Assembly (NCBI GenBank): GCA_910587355.1
Contig: CAJUKF010000016.1
Location: forward strand, 1-51,292
Source: an uncultured Muribaculaceae bacterium
GTDB taxonomy: Bacteria; Bacteroidota; Bacteroidia; Bacteroidales; Muribaculaceae
Reading direction: 5' to 3'
Length of the DNA: 51,292 bases
Shown: positions 51,235-51,292 of the stretch, one piece after another
How positions within the stretch are numbered: the first letter of the stretch is position 1
Layout of the letters: each line of letters opens with the position of its first letter
Notes under the pieces: model-generated
The model's input: only the letters and a program-made list of their open reading frames with translations
The model's database searches: none
What the model was told of the DNA's origin: nothing
Position numbers and translations under genes: made by a program

Positions 51235-51292
51235 ATATTTTAGTAGATGACAAAAATTAATATTATGCTGTTAAACATCTAAATTTCAGCTG
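51235..51292. other. End of window after the cassette
   Basis: AT-rich 58 bp with no gene start that I can support; a short ATG frame at 51247 ends within a few codons. An immunity gene for the cassette could start beyond the window. Confidence 0.3.

Overview
This window reads as a chromosomal piece of a gut Bacteroidales, probably Muribaculaceae or a Bacteroides relative. The reasons are SusC/SusD pairs with long TonB-dependent receptors, many lipoproteins with acidic residues after the lipid cysteine, BspA-like leucine-rich repeats, M64 peptidase and DUF4886 families, and repeated matches to the Bacteroidetes promoter consensus (-7 TAnnTTTG, -33 TTG). The genus is inference; no rRNA or tRNA gene was seen. 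All matches and repeats were read by eye, with no database search.

Layout. 1-8.6 kb: housekeeping genes on the plus strand (ABC-F ATPase, TonB-dependent receptor, small HTH protein, polyprenyl synthetase, TatD nuclease, PurT, alpha/beta hydrolase). 8.6-12.1 kb: minus-strand histidine kinase/response regulator pair and ApbE. 12.2-14.7 kb: DJ-1 protein, then a HigB/HigA-like toxin-antitoxin pair with a beta-barrel-like protein gene 3 bp behind it.

14.8-33.0 kb is a beta-mannan polysaccharide utilization locus in two apparent transcription units: (i) SGNH acetylesterase and GH5 mannanase; (ii) SusC, SusD, two IPT/TIG surface glycan-binding proteins, two GH26 mannanases, a GH130 phosphorylase, an MFS sugar transporter and a cellobiose 2-epimerase-like enzyme. 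Together they predict surface capture and cutting, SusCD import, deacetylation and conversion to mannobiose in the periplasm, transport to the cytoplasm, epimerisation of Man-Man to Man-Glc, and phosphorolysis to mannose-1-phosphate and glucose. No alpha-galactosidase and no PUL regulator is in the window.

33.0-35.9 kb holds two direct copies of a 433/434-bp compound palindromic repeat. They flank a BspA-like gene that is cut by an amber codon just before what would be its C-terminal sorting-type tail. 35.9-41.9 kb: secreted/envelope proteins (DUF4886 SGNH-like, M64 peptidase, phosphoesterase-propeller fusion, LRR protein).

42.0-51.3 kb is a polymorphic RHS toxin locus: a 142-aa accessory protein, a 2130-aa SpvB/FG-GAP/RHS protein with a glycine-zipper C-terminal module, a multi-pass membrane protein (candidate immunity), and a second, promoter-bearing RHS tip cassette. 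That cassette repeats about 297 bp of the RHS core with no difference seen, then carries a related but diverged toxin module. The module is broken twice: by an 86-bp tandem duplication, and by a 277-bp MITE-like element with 17-bp perfect inverted ends and a 9-bp target duplication. Removing both lesions restores one open frame to 51234. This cassette is the most novel structure in the window.
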